Source: Clostridia bacterium UC5.1-1D10 (GTDB taxonomy: Bacteria > Bacillota > Clostridia > Lachnospirales > Anaerotignaceae). From it: 64,000 bases of DNA. Below, piece after piece: positions 47,164 to 56,498 of this stretch. The stretch lies in assembly GCA_001304995.1 (NCBI GenBank), contig BBZU01000003.1, forward strand, positions 62,001 through 126,000, read 5' to 3'. Under the pieces are notes generated by a model, which had not been told where the DNA came from, ran no database searches, and saw nothing but the letters and a program-made list of their open reading frames with translations. Positions within the stretch are counted from its first letter, which is position 1. Every line of letters starts with the position of its first letter. Position numbers and translations under genes: made by a program.

Positions 47164-47964
47164 TTATTCTGCTAAAAATGTAAAGCCATAAGAAGCAAAT
47201 ACTTCTCCCGCTTCTTCACTGGTGAGGAAATCCAAAAATGCCTGAGCACCTTCGGGATTCGCGCAGTCTTTGATGATAGCCGCAGGATAGAGCACCTGAG
47301 GGCCGTCTGCCGGCGCACTGGAAACAACCTGCACCGCATCGCTAGTCTTTGCATCGGTAGCATATACTACGCCGCAGTCAGCTTCTCCAGCTTCTACCCA
47401 AGCCAAAACTTCCCGCACGTTAGATGCAAAAACGGCATGACTTTTCACCTCATCCCAGATACCGAGGTTTGTGAAAATTTCCTGAGCATATTTTCCAGCG
47501 GGAACGCTTTCCGCTTCTCCCAAAGCAATCTGGGGTTCGCTATCCAGAATGGTTTCAAAAGAAGTTACTGCTGTTTCTCCCTGAGGGGCAATGAGAACGA
47601 TTTCATTTTGCAGCACATCTTTTCTGGTGGCTGCATCAATGAGCCCTTGCTCTTCCAAAGCGTCCATATTGCTTTCTGCCGCAGAGAAGAACAGATCCAC
47701 AGGAGCGCCTTCCTCGATCTGTGTCTGCAAAGCACCGCTGCCACCGAAGGTAAAGGAAACTTCTGTACCAGGATATTCTTCCTGGAATGTCTGCGCCAGT
47801 TCATTGAGGACATCTGTCAGGCTCGCCGCCGCGGAAACGATGATCGCACCTGTCACTGTATCCTGTCCATCGCTGCTTTCCGCTGTCTGTTCACTGCCGC
47901 AGCCTGCCAGCATGCCTGCTGTCAAAATCATTGCCAATGCCATCATACCAAATTTCTTCTTCAT
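47164..47964 (-). CDS. modA: Molybdate-binding lipoprotein ModA
   Basis: 266 residues. Signal peptide with lipobox LAGC (residues 19-22), then the periplasmic-binding fold: VSAAASLTDVLNELA near 43, FTFGGSGALQTQI near 70, and DLFFSAAESNMDAL near 88. These are the oxyanion-binding segments of ModA. It captures molybdate (or tungstate) outside the membrane. AGGAGG precedes the ATG at 47964. Followed by modB 18 bases on. Confidence 0.95.
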   Translation of the reverse strand: MKKKFGMMALAMILTAGMLAGCGSEQTAESSDGQDTVTGAIIVSAAASLTDVLNELAQTFQEEYPGTEVSFTFGGSGALQTQIEEGAPVDLFFSAAESNMDALEEQGLIDAATRKDVLQNEIVLIAPQGETAVTSFETILDSEPQIALGEAESVPAGKYAQEIFTNLGIWDEVKSHAVFASNVREVLAWVEAGEADCGVVYATDAKTSDAVQVVSSAPADGPQVLYPAAIIKDCANPEGAQAFLDFLTSEEAGEVFASYGFTFLAE

Positions 47965-47976
47965 ATGATTTCCTCC

Positions 47977-48465
47977 TTACTGCCCGCATTCTCCCGCATT
48001 TGCCGTTAAAATATCCAGTCCATGTCCCAGAGCCGGCAAGATCACTTCCAGGTTTTCCCGCACCGCTTTGGGGCTGCCCGGCAGATTGACGATAAGGGTC
48101 TGTTTCCGAATGACAGAAACCCCTCTGCTGAGCATAGCTCTTGGCGTGATTGCCAAAGACGCTGCCCGCATGGCTTCGCTAAAGCCAGGCACCTGACGTT
48201 CCGCAATATCCAGCGTAGCTTCCGGTGTCCAATCTCTGGGTGAGAAACCCGTGCCGCCAGTGGTCAGAATCAAGTCCGCCGTTCCCTTATCGCAGATTTC
48301 CTTCATAGTTTCCGAAAGCAGCTGTCTTTCATCTGGCAGAATCCGCATTTCTACCACATTATAGCCTGCCTGTTCCATGATTTCTTTTGCCGCAGGGCCG
48401 CTTAAGTCTTCCCGTTTGCCTGCCGCCCCTTTATCACTTGCTGTCAGAATCGCTACTCGGTACAA
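47977..48465 (-). CDS. mogA: Molybdopterin adenylyltransferase MogA/MoaB
   Basis: 162 residues. ILTASDKGAAGKREDLSG, then TTGGTGFSPRDWTPEAT and VNLPGSPKAVRENLE, the molybdopterin-binding fold signatures. It adenylylates molybdopterin before metal insertion. Its start overlaps the end of the MOSC gene by 32 bases, which implies coupling. The C-terminus ends in NAGECGQ. Confidence 0.93.
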   Translation of the reverse strand: MYRVAILTASDKGAAGKREDLSGPAAKEIMEQAGYNVVEMRILPDERQLLSETMKEICDKGTADLILTTGGTGFSPRDWTPEATLDIAERQVPGFSEAMRAASLAITPRAMLSRGVSVIRKQTLIVNLPGSPKAVRENLEVILPALGHGLDILTANAGECGQ

Positions 48466-48886
48466 TTTCCATCACATCTCCAATCTGAATCATGCCGCCA
48501 TGGAGCACTCTTGCAAACACACCTTCTCTGGGCATGATGCAGTCCCCCACCGCCTGATAAATCTCGCAATGGCTATGACATTCCTTGCCAATCTGGGTCA
48601 TTTCCAGCAAAACTTCTCCGCAGCGGAATCTGGTTCCTACGGGCAGGGTTTTGAAATCAAAGCCTTCCACCAGCAGATTTTCACCAAAAGCGCCATCCTC
48701 TACGGAAATGCCTTTTTCTTCAAATGCCCGCACTTTCTCATAAGAAAGAAGGCTTACTTGCCGATGCCAATTGCCGCCATGGGCATCACCTTCCAGCCCG
48801 AAATTCTCAATCAAGCGTACTTTCTCAATATTTTTCTTCTGTGTACCCCGTTTTTCACTGATGCACACAGCCATAATCTTTCCCAT
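48434..48886 (-). CDS. MOSC-domain protein
   Basis: 150 residues, one MOSC domain (MOCS3 sulfurase C-terminal type): FGLEGDAHGGNWHRQVSLLS near residue 30, FGENLLVEGFDF near 70, and the Cys-rich GKECHSHCEIYQAVGDC near 105 with the conserved persulfide-binding Cys. MOSC proteins bind or carry S bound to molybdopterin. It lies between moaA and mogA, as often in Clostridia. AGGAGG 5 bases before the ATG at 48886. Confidence 0.92.
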   Translation of the reverse strand: MGKIMAVCISEKRGTQKKNIEKVRLIENFGLEGDAHGGNWHRQVSLLSYEKVRAFEEKGISVEDGAFGENLLVEGFDFKTLPVGTRFRCGEVLLEMTQIGKECHSHCEIYQAVGDCIMPREGVFARVLHGGMIQIGDVMEIVPSSDSDSK

Positions 48887-48887
48887 A

Positions 48888-49843
48888 CTATCCTCCTATT
48901 TTCCACATGGGACGGCTCTCGTCGGTGGTATGACCGTCCCTTGGTTTTTGCAGGATACGTTCCTGCAACACCTTCTGTATTTCCTCCGGCTCCGCGCCGC
49001 TGCGCACCAATTCTCGCAAGTCACAATCCACTGGATGATGAAGACAAAGCTTCAGTTTCCCTTCCGCTGTCACCCGGATACGGTTGCACTGATGGCAAAA
49101 ACTGCGGCTCACAGGCTGATGAATCCAATGCGCCCTTTGAAATGGGCATTGGTATAATACACCGCAGGGCCTTCCCGGTCATCCTTCTCCGTCTGAATAA
49201 ATCCACCGTAAACTTCTTCCAGCCGTTTCCGAATGGTTTCATTCTTCACTGGCGGAAAAGCAGAACCTTCTCCAATGGGCATCATTTCAATGAAACGCAC
49301 CTCCATGGGATATTCCTTCGCCAGTTCTGCCAGATGGAGCAGTTCTTTTTCGTTTTCCCCTGCCACAGGCACGCAGTTGACTTTCACAGGCAGTCCCACT
49401 TTGCCGCAAGATGCAAGACCAGCCAAAGCATCAGACAGCACATCGCGCCTAGTGAGTCTGCAATACTGCTTCGCATCCAGACTGTCGATGCTCACATTGA
49501 CGCCGGAAAGCCCTGCTTTTTTCAGTTTTTCCGCAAGGGGCGCCAGATGGACAGCATTGCTTGTCATAACTACTTTTTCGATGCCCGGAATATTGGAAAT
49601 GGCTTCCACCAGTTCCACGATATCCTGCCGCATAAGGGGTTCGCCGCCTGTGATGCGGATTTTGCGGATGCCTGCCAAAGCGGCGCCTTTGCAAAGTCTG
49701 ACCCATTCTTCCAGTGTCAGCAGTTCGCCGCTGGGCAGAAATTCCTGCTGTTCTTCTTTCATGCAGTAGACGCACCGCAGGTTACAGCGGTCGGTGACGG
49801 AAATCCGAAGATAGTCAATGGTTCTTCCAAATCCATCAATCAT
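48888..49843 (-). CDS. moaA: GTP 3',8-cyclase MoaA (one apparent frameshift)
   Basis: First step of molybdopterin synthesis, about 318 residues after repair. Radical SAM motif CNLRCVYC near residue 20, SAM loop [10 protein letters not shown] near 70, and the second cluster [18 protein letters not shown] in the C-terminal part. The break is at GG, plus 49114-49115, one base short; repair gives [14 protein letters not shown]. The ATG at 49843 overlaps the moaC stop, with GGGGAG 7 bases upstream. Confidence 0.94.
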
Positions 49844-50312
49844 GCCGATACTCCCCACTCTTTCCGCCGCTTTTTTCGCACAGGCGAATGTCTGTCATGA
49901 CCATAGAACGGTCTAAGGCCTTACACATATCGTAAATGGTCAAAAGGGTGATCTGCACCCCTGTGAGGGCTTCCATTTCCACCCCTGTTTTCCCAACGGT
50001 TTTCACAGTGCATGCCGCTTCGATTTCACAGCTTTCTGGAAACAGTTCAAAATCCACACTGCATTTTGTCAGCGCCAGCAAATGACACAGGGGAATCAAT
50101 TCCCAGGTGCGTTTTGCCGCCATGATGCCTGCCGTTCTGGCAATGCCCAGCACATCTCCCTTTGCCATGGTGCCTGCCTGAATCTTTTCAAAAACTTCCC
50201 GGCTCACGCGGATAATTCCCTTTGCTGTGGCTGTCCGTTCTGTTTCCGCTTTCTGGCTCACATCCACCATGACCGCGTTGCCTTCTTTATCAAAATGTGT
50301 CAACTCTCCCAT
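49836..50312 (-). CDS. moaC: Cyclic pyranopterin monophosphate synthase MoaC
   Basis: 158 residues. Conserved blocks [51 protein letters not shown] and [14 protein letters not shown] carry the substrate-binding residues. Acts right after MoaA. The ATG at 50312 follows AAAGGAGGGAAGGAG; 23 upstream codons are open but have no site. Intact. Confidence 0.95.
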   Translation of the reverse strand: MGELTHFDKEGNAVMVDVSQKAETERTATAKGIIRVSREVFEKIQAGTMAKGDVLGIARTAGIMAAKRTWELIPLCHLLALTKCSVDFELFPESCEIEAACTVKTVGKTGVEMEALTGVQITLLTIYDMCKALDRSMVMTDIRLCEKSGGKSGEYRHD

Positions 50313-50329
50313 AAAGCTCCTTCCCTCCT

Positions 50330-51353
50330 TTACTGTCCGAAACCGCAGTCGGGATAGGTGCAGGCAGGGCAGTTCTGGCATTGTCCGCCATGTGCCATTA
50401 ATACAAAATCCCGTCTGGTGAGTTTTTCTCCGGTCAGCAGACGAGGAACCGCCAGGTCAAATACTGTCCGTTTTGCGTACATAACGCATCCGGGCAGGCC
50501 TACCACTGGTTTTCCCTGCACATACGCCAACATGAACATAGCCCCCGGCAAAACAGGTGTGCCATATGTCACCACTTCATCAGCGCAGGCACGAATGGCA
50601 GAGGGTGTCATATCATCCGGGTCTACGGACATACCCCCGGTCACCTGTACCATATCCGCTCCCTGTGCCAGAAAATCCAGAATCGCCTGTGTAATGGCTT
50701 CGGGCTCATCCCCAGGGAACACCTGTCCCATGATGGTTGCCCCTACTTCTGCCGCTTTTTTCTCCAGAACAGGTCCAAACGCATCGTCAATTCTGCCGGA
50801 AACGATTTCAGAGCCAGTGGTGACAACGCCGATTTTTGCGGGGCGGAAGGGTTTTACTTCCACCAAAGGCGTTTTGCTTTCCTTGCATGCTTTCTCAAAG
50901 CGTTCCAGCACTTCTTCCTTCACCGCCAGAGGGATAACTCTGGTAGCGGCAAGGAGTTTGCCTTTTGTCACCTGTTTGTTTCCATGGATGGTGGCAAAAC
51001 AGATCTCATCATCGCTATTCACAGCGTACAGGGTATCCAGATTGATTTTCAGCACCCCGTCACAGGCTGCCCGCAGTTCGATTTTTCCTTCTTTTACCTC
51101 ACTAAAAACGATGTTTTCCCCCTGCTGCCGCCTGTACCATCCGCAAAGCTGCGTCATTTTCATGGACATAGCCCTTGGACAAATCCCAGACATAAATGTG
51201 GCGTTTGCCCAGATTCAGCAGTTTTTCAATATCTTCTTCCTGAATGACATGGCCTTTGGCAAAGGCTCTGCCTTTGAACGTACCGGGTACAATTTCTGTG
51301 ATGTCGTGACACAGCACCATGCCAACGGCATCTTCCACTCTTACTTTTTCCAT
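50330..51353 (-). CDS. MoeA-like molybdopterin-binding protein with Cys-rich tail (one apparent frameshift)
   Basis: About 340 residues after repair. The N-terminal part is unlike classical MoeA ([14 protein letters not shown], then [16 protein letters not shown]). The C-terminal MoCF-binding domain has [28 protein letters not shown] and VGLPGCVMY. The protein ends in a Cys-rich tail, [17 protein letters not shown]. Members of this form occur in selenium-dependent molybdenum hydroxylase clusters and may act as a metal-insertion or cofactor-carrier protein. The break is plus-strand C5 (51119-51123), one extra. Confidence 0.85.
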
Positions 51354-52159
51354 ATAAAACTCCCTCTATTTCGCATCAAAATTCCTTCCAGCACGCCACC
51401 AGCAATGCACCGTGCTTTATCGGAAATGGTATAACAATTTTTCTGTTCGCTTTCTCTGGGGTCGATATCGGCGATTTTAAACCCTTCTGTCACAGGATAG
51501 CCATCTCGGATAAGCCCGCGGAGAACCCCTGTCAATGTAGCAGTAACAGGCACGTCGCCGATCATGGCGATGGTTTGACCTTTTTCCACCAGATCGCCGA
51601 TTTTGCTTTTGTTCTGCAAAATCCCTGCCACCGGAGCATGGATGACACGTTCTTTGCCATAACCGGCAATGACACCGGGAATGCCCGTATTGGGTGCCGC
51701 CGCACCTTCTGTCAGCACACGCCCAAGATTATGACCTCTCTGGGTTTCAATGACCAGATGGGCATCCACCCCTGCTGTAAAACCGGGGCCAAGGGCAATG
51801 ACCGTTTCTGCCATATCCATGGTCGTTCCCAGATTCTTTTTAGCCAGAATGGCATCTACAAGCACTTGAGGCTGGATTTCCTCCAAAATCTTGCAATGAG
51901 GGTCAATGAGCACAGGGATTTTTCCATCCTCCAAAATTTCCTGAGCTTCCGCAAAATTCGCCGCCCAGACAGCAGTCACACCCTCCACCGTCCATTCACC
52001 TTCATAAACAGCTTCTGAAAAAGCCACATACCGCCGAATGGCAGAAGGATTGGCAGTTTCCAGAACCATAACAGGAAAACCTGTCTGATACAATTTATGG
52101 ATGGTACCTGTTGCCAAGTCGCCGCCGCCACGGACAACAATGGGAAATGGTGTTTTCAT
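51341..52159 (-). CDS. yqeB: Selenium-dependent molybdenum hydroxylase system protein YqeB
   Basis: 272 residues. FPIVVRGGGDLATGTIHKLYQ at the N-terminus resembles a nucleotide-binding loop. Further blocks are ALGPGFTAGVDAHLVIET, RGHNLGRVL and AGGVLEGILM. Among known genomes the family tracks with SelD and SDMH enzymes even where selenocysteine machinery is absent. The reaction is unknown; it likely helps form or load the Se-Mo cofactor. Four-base overlap with yedF, intact. Confidence 0.92.
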   Translation of the reverse strand: MKTPFPIVVRGGGDLATGTIHKLYQTGFPVMVLETANPSAIRRYVAFSEAVYEGEWTVEGVTAVWAANFAEAQEILEDGKIPVLIDPHCKILEEIQPQVLVDAILAKKNLGTTMDMAETVIALGPGFTAGVDAHLVIETQRGHNLGRVLTEGAAAPNTGIPGVIAGYGKERVIHAPVAGILQNKSKIGDLVEKGQTIAMIGDVPVTATLTGVLRGLIRDGYPVTEGFKIADIDPRESEQKNCYTISDKARCIAGGVLEGILMRNRGSFIWKK

Positions 52160-52763
52160 GGACGAATCACCTTACCTGCTTTGGAAAGGACTTCGGCGAT
52201 ACGATACATATTGGTCACAGAACCAACTGCCAATTTTTCAGACAGACCATAGTGGTTCAGACAAGTGCCGCAAGTGAGGATTTCGACCCCTTGTGCTTCC
52301 ATGAGCTTCAGGTCTGCCAGTGTTTCCGCACCTTCCACAGACAATTTTGCGCCGCCGTTATACAAAACGATGGTTTCCGGCAGCTGATCCTGTTCTGTCA
52401 GAGCATATACAAAACCTTTCATCAAAATTTTCCCAAGCACATCGTCGCCTGTGCCCATGGTTTCTGCTGTCAGGGCAACCACCGTTCCTGCGCTTCTGCC
52501 ATCGGGCATACAAACCACCGGAGCCGAATCTGGCTGTGTCTGACTGCCTGCTTCCACAGTGATGGTCACCACATAGCAGTCCCCGCTCTGTTTTTCGCTG
52601 ACTGCTTTCATTTTTTCTGTTCTGCCATTTTGCAGAGATTCTGCACCGCAATGGCGTTGTCTACCAGCACTTCCACAGTGCCTTCTGTCATACTTTCCAA
52701 TACTTTTTTTGTTTCAATAACCGGCAAAGGACAAGTTTTTCCACGTGCGTCTACTCTTTCCAT
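52156..52763 (-). CDS. yedF: Selenium metabolism protein YedF (one apparent frameshift)
   Basis: About 202 residues after repair. The N-terminal TusA/SirA-like domain has RGKTCPLPVIETKKVLE, with the CPxP carrier cysteine near residue 10. The C-terminal DsrE-like domain has ETIVLYNGGAKLSVEG and EILTCGTCLNHYGL. Believed to bind or transfer selenium. The break is plus-strand T6 (52611-52616), one short. ATG at 52763 has AGGAGG at 8 bases. Sits 12 bases after selD. Confidence 0.92.
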
Positions 52764-52775
52764 TTGTGTTTCCTC

Positions 52776-53804
52776 CTATAATACCACAATCTTCTGTGTC
52801 TCTTTTTTCACGACTTTTCCAACAATGCCGCAGGGCAAACCTAATGCCGCAATTTCCCCTAACGCCTGTTCTGCGTCCTCTTTTGGCATGCTCACCAGCA
52901 AACCGCCGGAAGTCTGAGGGTCAAAAAGCAATTCTTCCACCGCAAAAGGCACACCGCAAAATTCCACTAAATCACCTACATGGTTCCGGTTCCTCTGAGC
53001 TGCCGCTGTGAGGAAAAATCCGTCGGCATAAGCCAAACTTTCTGGAATGTGGGGGATACGGATGGAATCAATCTCCGCACTGAGCCCTTTTGCCAGCATT
53101 TCCTTCAAATGTCCCAGAAAACCAAAGCCTGTCACGTCCGTACAGCCGTGAACATCATATTTTCGAATGATTTCCGAAGCGTATTTGTTCAAAGTTGTCA
53201 TAGAACGCACAGCCATGTCCATAGCTTCCTGAGCAGCCTCTCCCATGCGATTTGCCGTGCAGACAATGCCAACGCCCAAGGGTTTTGTCAGCAAAAGCAC
53301 ATCCCCTTCCTGTGCGCCATCATTGGGAAAAATGCGGTCTGGATGAACGGTTCCCATGACAGACAGCCCATATTTCACATCCGCATCAGCAATAGAATGG
53401 CCGCCAGCGAGAGTTCCTCCTGCTTCGATGACTTTTTCACTGCCCCCCTGCATGATTTTCCCCAAAATGTTCAAATCCATTTTTCCGGAAAACAAACGAT
53501 ATTCAGAGCTGTCCGCACATCGCCGCCCATGGCGTAAATGTCACTGAGAGCATTGGCTGCTGCAATCTGTCCAAAAATATAAGGGTCTTCCACCATTGGC
53601 GGAAAAAAATCCAATGTCTGCACAATGGCAGTATCTTCTGAAATCCGATAAACCGCCGCATCGTCGGAGCTTTCAAAGCCAATGAGCAGGTTTCATCTTT
53701 TTCTCCGGTTTTGGCAGACGGGAAAGGACCCGTTCCAATACGCCAGCCCCCAGTTTTGCCGTACATCCGCCGCCTTTGCAAAATACAATTTCTTCCGGCA
53801 TCAT
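52776..53804 (-). CDS. selD: Selenophosphate synthetase SelD (Cys form; two compensating frameshifts)
   Basis: Makes selenophosphate from selenide and ATP; about 342 residues. The active-site loop [11 protein letters not shown] is at residues 9-19, with Cys14 and Lys17 as catalytic residues, so this is the cysteine, not selenocysteine, type. [31 protein letters not shown] and the C-terminal [14 protein letters not shown] follow. Breaks lie near 53691-53702 and at plus-strand T5 (53480-53484). Together they restore the start frame. Its ATG overlaps the regulator stop (ATGA), so SelD opens the enzymatic part of the operon. Confidence 0.93.
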
Positions 53805-54153
53805 TTCTCACCTTCCCTCTGAAAATAAACGCAAACAAACGGTCTGCCTCTGTCTGCAAAGCAGAGAGGAAATTTCCATACCGCTGCATCATCTCTCTGC
53901 CTTCTTCCGTCACAACAGAACCGCCGCCGTCCTTGCCGCCGCTGCTGCGTTCCGTCAGGGCAAAGCCCAGTTCCTGTTCCGCCGTTTTCATCATTTTCCA
54001 TGCTTTGCTGTAAGAAAGCCCCATTTTCTCCGCGGCTTTCTGCATGGAGCCCATTTCCTCTATGCCTTTCAAAAGCTGCGCCACACCTGGGCCAAAGGCT
54101 TTTTCCTCCCCCATGATGCGCACTTTCATATCATAATGTAAATCCTGTTTCAT
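53801..54153 (-). CDS. ModE-like molybdate-responsive regulator, N-terminal domain only (one apparent frameshift)
   Basis: About 117 residues after repair. The winged HTH has [20 protein letters not shown], then [20 protein letters not shown], a LysR-like fold as in ModE. There is no molybdate-binding Mop domain, so sensing must be indirect or absent. The break is at plus-strand CCC (53815-53817). One added base gives the stop TGA at 53801-53803, overlapping the selD start, which makes the repaired end convincing. First gene of the 16-gene operon; expected to control it and possibly the divergent small gene. Confidence 0.82.
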
Positions 54154-54223
54154 AAATCACCTCGTTATTCTTTTTAAAAAATAACGCTATCAAAAAGAAA
54201 AGCCTTTCGGCTCGATTCGTCTT

Positions 54224-54229
54224 ATTATA
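54224..54229 (-). promoter_or_regulatory. Candidate -10 box of the Mo/Se operon
   Basis: Minus-strand perfect TATAAT about 70 bases before the regulator ATG; the matching -35 is weak. A small GAGCC-GAAA-GGCTT hairpin followed by TTCTTTTT lies between it and the gene (about 54191-54213), a possible attenuator. The leader is too short for a Moco riboswitch. Confidence 0.4.
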
Positions 54230-54244
54230 GCAGTTTTTATTGCC

Positions 54245-54302
54245 TTTTGCCATATCCTTTTTGCATAATACTTTTGCGTATTTTTGCGTTTTCTGGTATG
54301 AT
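54245..54302 (+). promoter_or_regulatory. TTTTGC direct repeats and promoter of the small Cys-rich gene
   Basis: Four TTTTGC copies begin at 54245, 54259, 54272 and 54282. The promoter TTGCGT (54274-54279), 17 bases, TATGAT (54297-54302) overlaps the last two copies. The repeats lie in the shared region between the Mo/Se operon and this gene, so they may be a regulator site. Confidence 0.45.
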
Positions 54303-54347
54303 AATAAAAACACCACTTGAAACCACTCATATTAAAGGAGGAATGGT

Positions 54348-54508
54348 ATGGGACAATTTCTGTTTATCATCCTTTGTGTGACACTGGGTTATGTGGCTTA
54401 TAAGCACGCTGGTGCCGTCCGCAGCGATGGCAGTGCCCTGTGCCGGAAAAATTGCGATGAATGTACAAGAAAATGCTGGATCATGAAAAAACGGAAGACC
54501 AAAAATGA
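54348..54508 (+). CDS. Small membrane protein with Cys cluster (one apparent frameshift)
   Basis: About 53 residues. One membrane helix (about 3-18, FLFIILCVTLGYVAY) is followed by a cytoplasmic or surface tail with CRKNCDECTRKCW, four cysteines, and a Lys-rich end. GGAGG precedes the ATG at 54348. As given, the frame runs through a perfect terminator. One added base in A5 (54501-54505) makes it stop at TGA 54506-54508, directly before that terminator, which supports the repair. Divergent from the Mo/Se operon; perhaps a metal or selenium-binding membrane partner. No known family recognised. Confidence 0.65.
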
Positions 54509-54536
54509 TACGCACGCAAACGCGTGCGTATTTTTT
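54509..54536 (+). terminator. Terminator of the small Cys-rich gene
   Basis: Perfect 9-bp stem TACGCACGC/GCGTGCGTA with a 4-base loop and T6. Confidence 0.93.
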
Positions 54537-54747
54537 ATGAAAAAAAGCCGTGAACTCCCTTTTATGCTGAATCACAATATCTCCTGAAAATTTATTTTTT
54601 CATTTACTGCATAGGGATTTTCCATAGTATCCCAATAAAAAAAGTCCTGCGACATGCTGCCATTCAGACAGAAATTCACAGGACATATAAAACCATACAA
54701 AGTCAGCAATGATCTATTTCAAACATTTTCAGCCTTACAACATAAAA

Positions 54748-54775
54748 AAGAAACCTTGATTTCTCAAGGTTTCTT
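54748..54775 (-). terminator. Terminator of tRNA-Leu
   Basis: Minus strand GAAACCTTGA/TCAAGGTTTC, 10-bp stem with a 4-base loop, followed by TTTTTT, directly after the tRNA. Confidence 0.9.
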
Positions 54776-54778
54776 CAG

Positions 54779-54862
54779 TGCGGCTGGTGGGACTCGAACC
54801 CACACGATATCACTACCGCCAGATTTTGAGTCTGGTGCGTCTGCCAGTTCCGCCACAGCCGC
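54779..54862 (-). tRNA. tRNA-Leu (anticodon CAA)
   Basis: 84 bases. 7-bp acceptor stem GCGGCTG/CAGCCGC with discriminator A and no encoded CCA. D-arm, anticodon stem CCAGA/TCTGG around loop CTCAAAA (anticodon CAA), a long leucine-type variable arm and the T-loop GTTCGAGTC are all present. Decodes UUG. Antisense reading gives a spurious protein often seen in databases. Confidence 0.97.
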
Positions 54863-55128
54863 GAATCGAAACTGCTTGATAATAATATCATAGAAAAAAT
54901 AAAAAAGCAAGTGTTTTTTTATAATTTTTTCTTATTTTTGTATAGATATCCATACAGCTTACAGAAATGGGCATATTCCGTAATTTTCAAATAATCATAA
55001 ATATTTTCAGATTGAGGGCACCTTCAAATTTTTCATAACAGCGCGCTTCCCCTTTCTTCCATATATATGATTACCAGGTTATCGTCTTTCTGCATCTGGC
55101 ACACGCTTTTTTATATAGTATCCTTAGA
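54863..55128. other. Intergenic region, nothing recognised
   Basis: 266 bases between the tRNA and the end of the composite regulator. AT-rich; it must carry the tRNA promoter. No further gene, repeat or clear terminator seen. Confidence 0.4.
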
Positions 55129-56454
55129 TCATCCATTATGTATTTGCAATGGGTGCAGGCGCAAAATTCTGCTGGGTCGTCCAGACTTATGCATCAATTT
55201 TTCACTGATGACTTCACAATAACCCGCATCGCACAATTTCAGAATGATTCGATCCATGGTTCGTACACTTACCCCGCAGATTGCCGCCAATTCTCTGGAT
55301 GTAAAATCAGCTTTTTCTTCCTTTACTATACCGCCAAATACTTTATAAATTGTATTGACACTCAAACCCGTTTCTGTCGCCGCACGATAGAATTTTTCAT
55401 CAAAACTATCTTGTTTCTTGGCGCCTCTTCCTGTCTCCAAGGGTCCCATGACTTCGCCATTTTCAAAAACGATATAGACTGAATTCTGCCGTGAACGTTC
55501 CATCTTTTTCATGCTTTCATAGGCATTATACTTTGACTCATTTGCTGTTTTTCCATAACCTATCCCAATATAAACAGGAACCGCAGACACTTCCCGTAAA
55601 ACATCCAGCAAATAGAAGTCTTTATACTGATTCGTTTCTGTTTCGATTATTTTTTGGTGGTAAAGATCATACATTCGCTTTTACTCTGCTCCACCAGCAC
55701 ACCATCTATGCGATGATTGAAATGGTATAAGCGATCCATGATTTTAATGCGCTGTGACAAATAAGAGTATTCATCCTCTTTCATCAAAGAATATTCAGAT
55801 GGAACATTTAATTTGATCGCAACAACGACAATTTGGTTTTCGCTGTTTTTTTCGCAATATAACGTATCTGCAAATTTCTGACACTCTGTACCACAACATC
55901 TTCCGATGGCACCGCCAAAACAACGGGAATCCCTTCTGATTTCATTTCGCGATATGCTTCTTCCAATCCGGTAATACAGCAGCAAACATGATGTTCATAA
56001 TAATTTTTCCTATGAAACGCAACAACATAGTCTTTATAATTTGGATCCATATATCTTTGCTCTGCAAAAAAACGGAATCTTCTCTTAACTCAACATGAAT
56101 TTCTTTATAGAGTTTTTGCATCATCTTCTTATCATAAGTATCCACACTTAATCTACAAATATCCCGTTTCAACAGATATGTGATTTCTAATAACACTCTA
56201 TAAAGGGTTGTTTCATGTCTGGGTACATAATCCATTAAAATAGATTGGTTCATTTGATTTTCACAAATTTTATAAGGCGATTTACCAGAAAACAAAACTG
56301 CATCCACCTTTTTGTCATAATGCTCCAATAAATCAGGTGCGTCTGTATATCGCTCATAAGTAATATAATCAAACTCCAAATTAGGAAAAATTCTTTTGCT
56401 CATCGGCACCAGTTTATTGATCATCATCAATGGCCCTACATACAATATTTTCAT
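55129..56454 (-). CDS. Composite transcriptional regulator (three apparent frameshifts)
   Basis: About 442 residues after repair. The N-terminal region begins MKILYVGPLMMINKLVPMSK and resembles a sensory or substrate-binding domain. A middle region has VPVYIGIGYGKTANESKYNA followed by YIVFENGEVMGPLE, like a degenerate GGDEF or GTP-cyclohydrolase-III-like fold. The C-terminal winged helix has FTSRELAAICGVSVRTMDRI and LMHKSGRPSRILRL. Breaks are at plus-strand A7 (56066-56072), T7 (55846-55852) and T6 (55650-55655), each one base short. It ends the amidohydrolase locus and likely regulates it. No exact family name can be given. Confidence 0.7.
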
Positions 56455-56498
56455 AGTATGCCTCCTTTTCCTTCGCAGAAGTCCAGTCTGCTTATTTC

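Noticed and set aside
54154-54230. A molybdenum-cofactor riboswitch before the Mo/Se operon, suggested by a GCCGAAAGGC hairpin
   Set aside because: The leader is only about 65 bases, far shorter than the Moco motif, and the remaining conserved parts are missing.
54654-54893. A 79-residue plus-strand frame containing GGTRTHTISLPPDFESGAS
   Set aside because: It is the antisense of tRNA-Leu, a well-known false protein.
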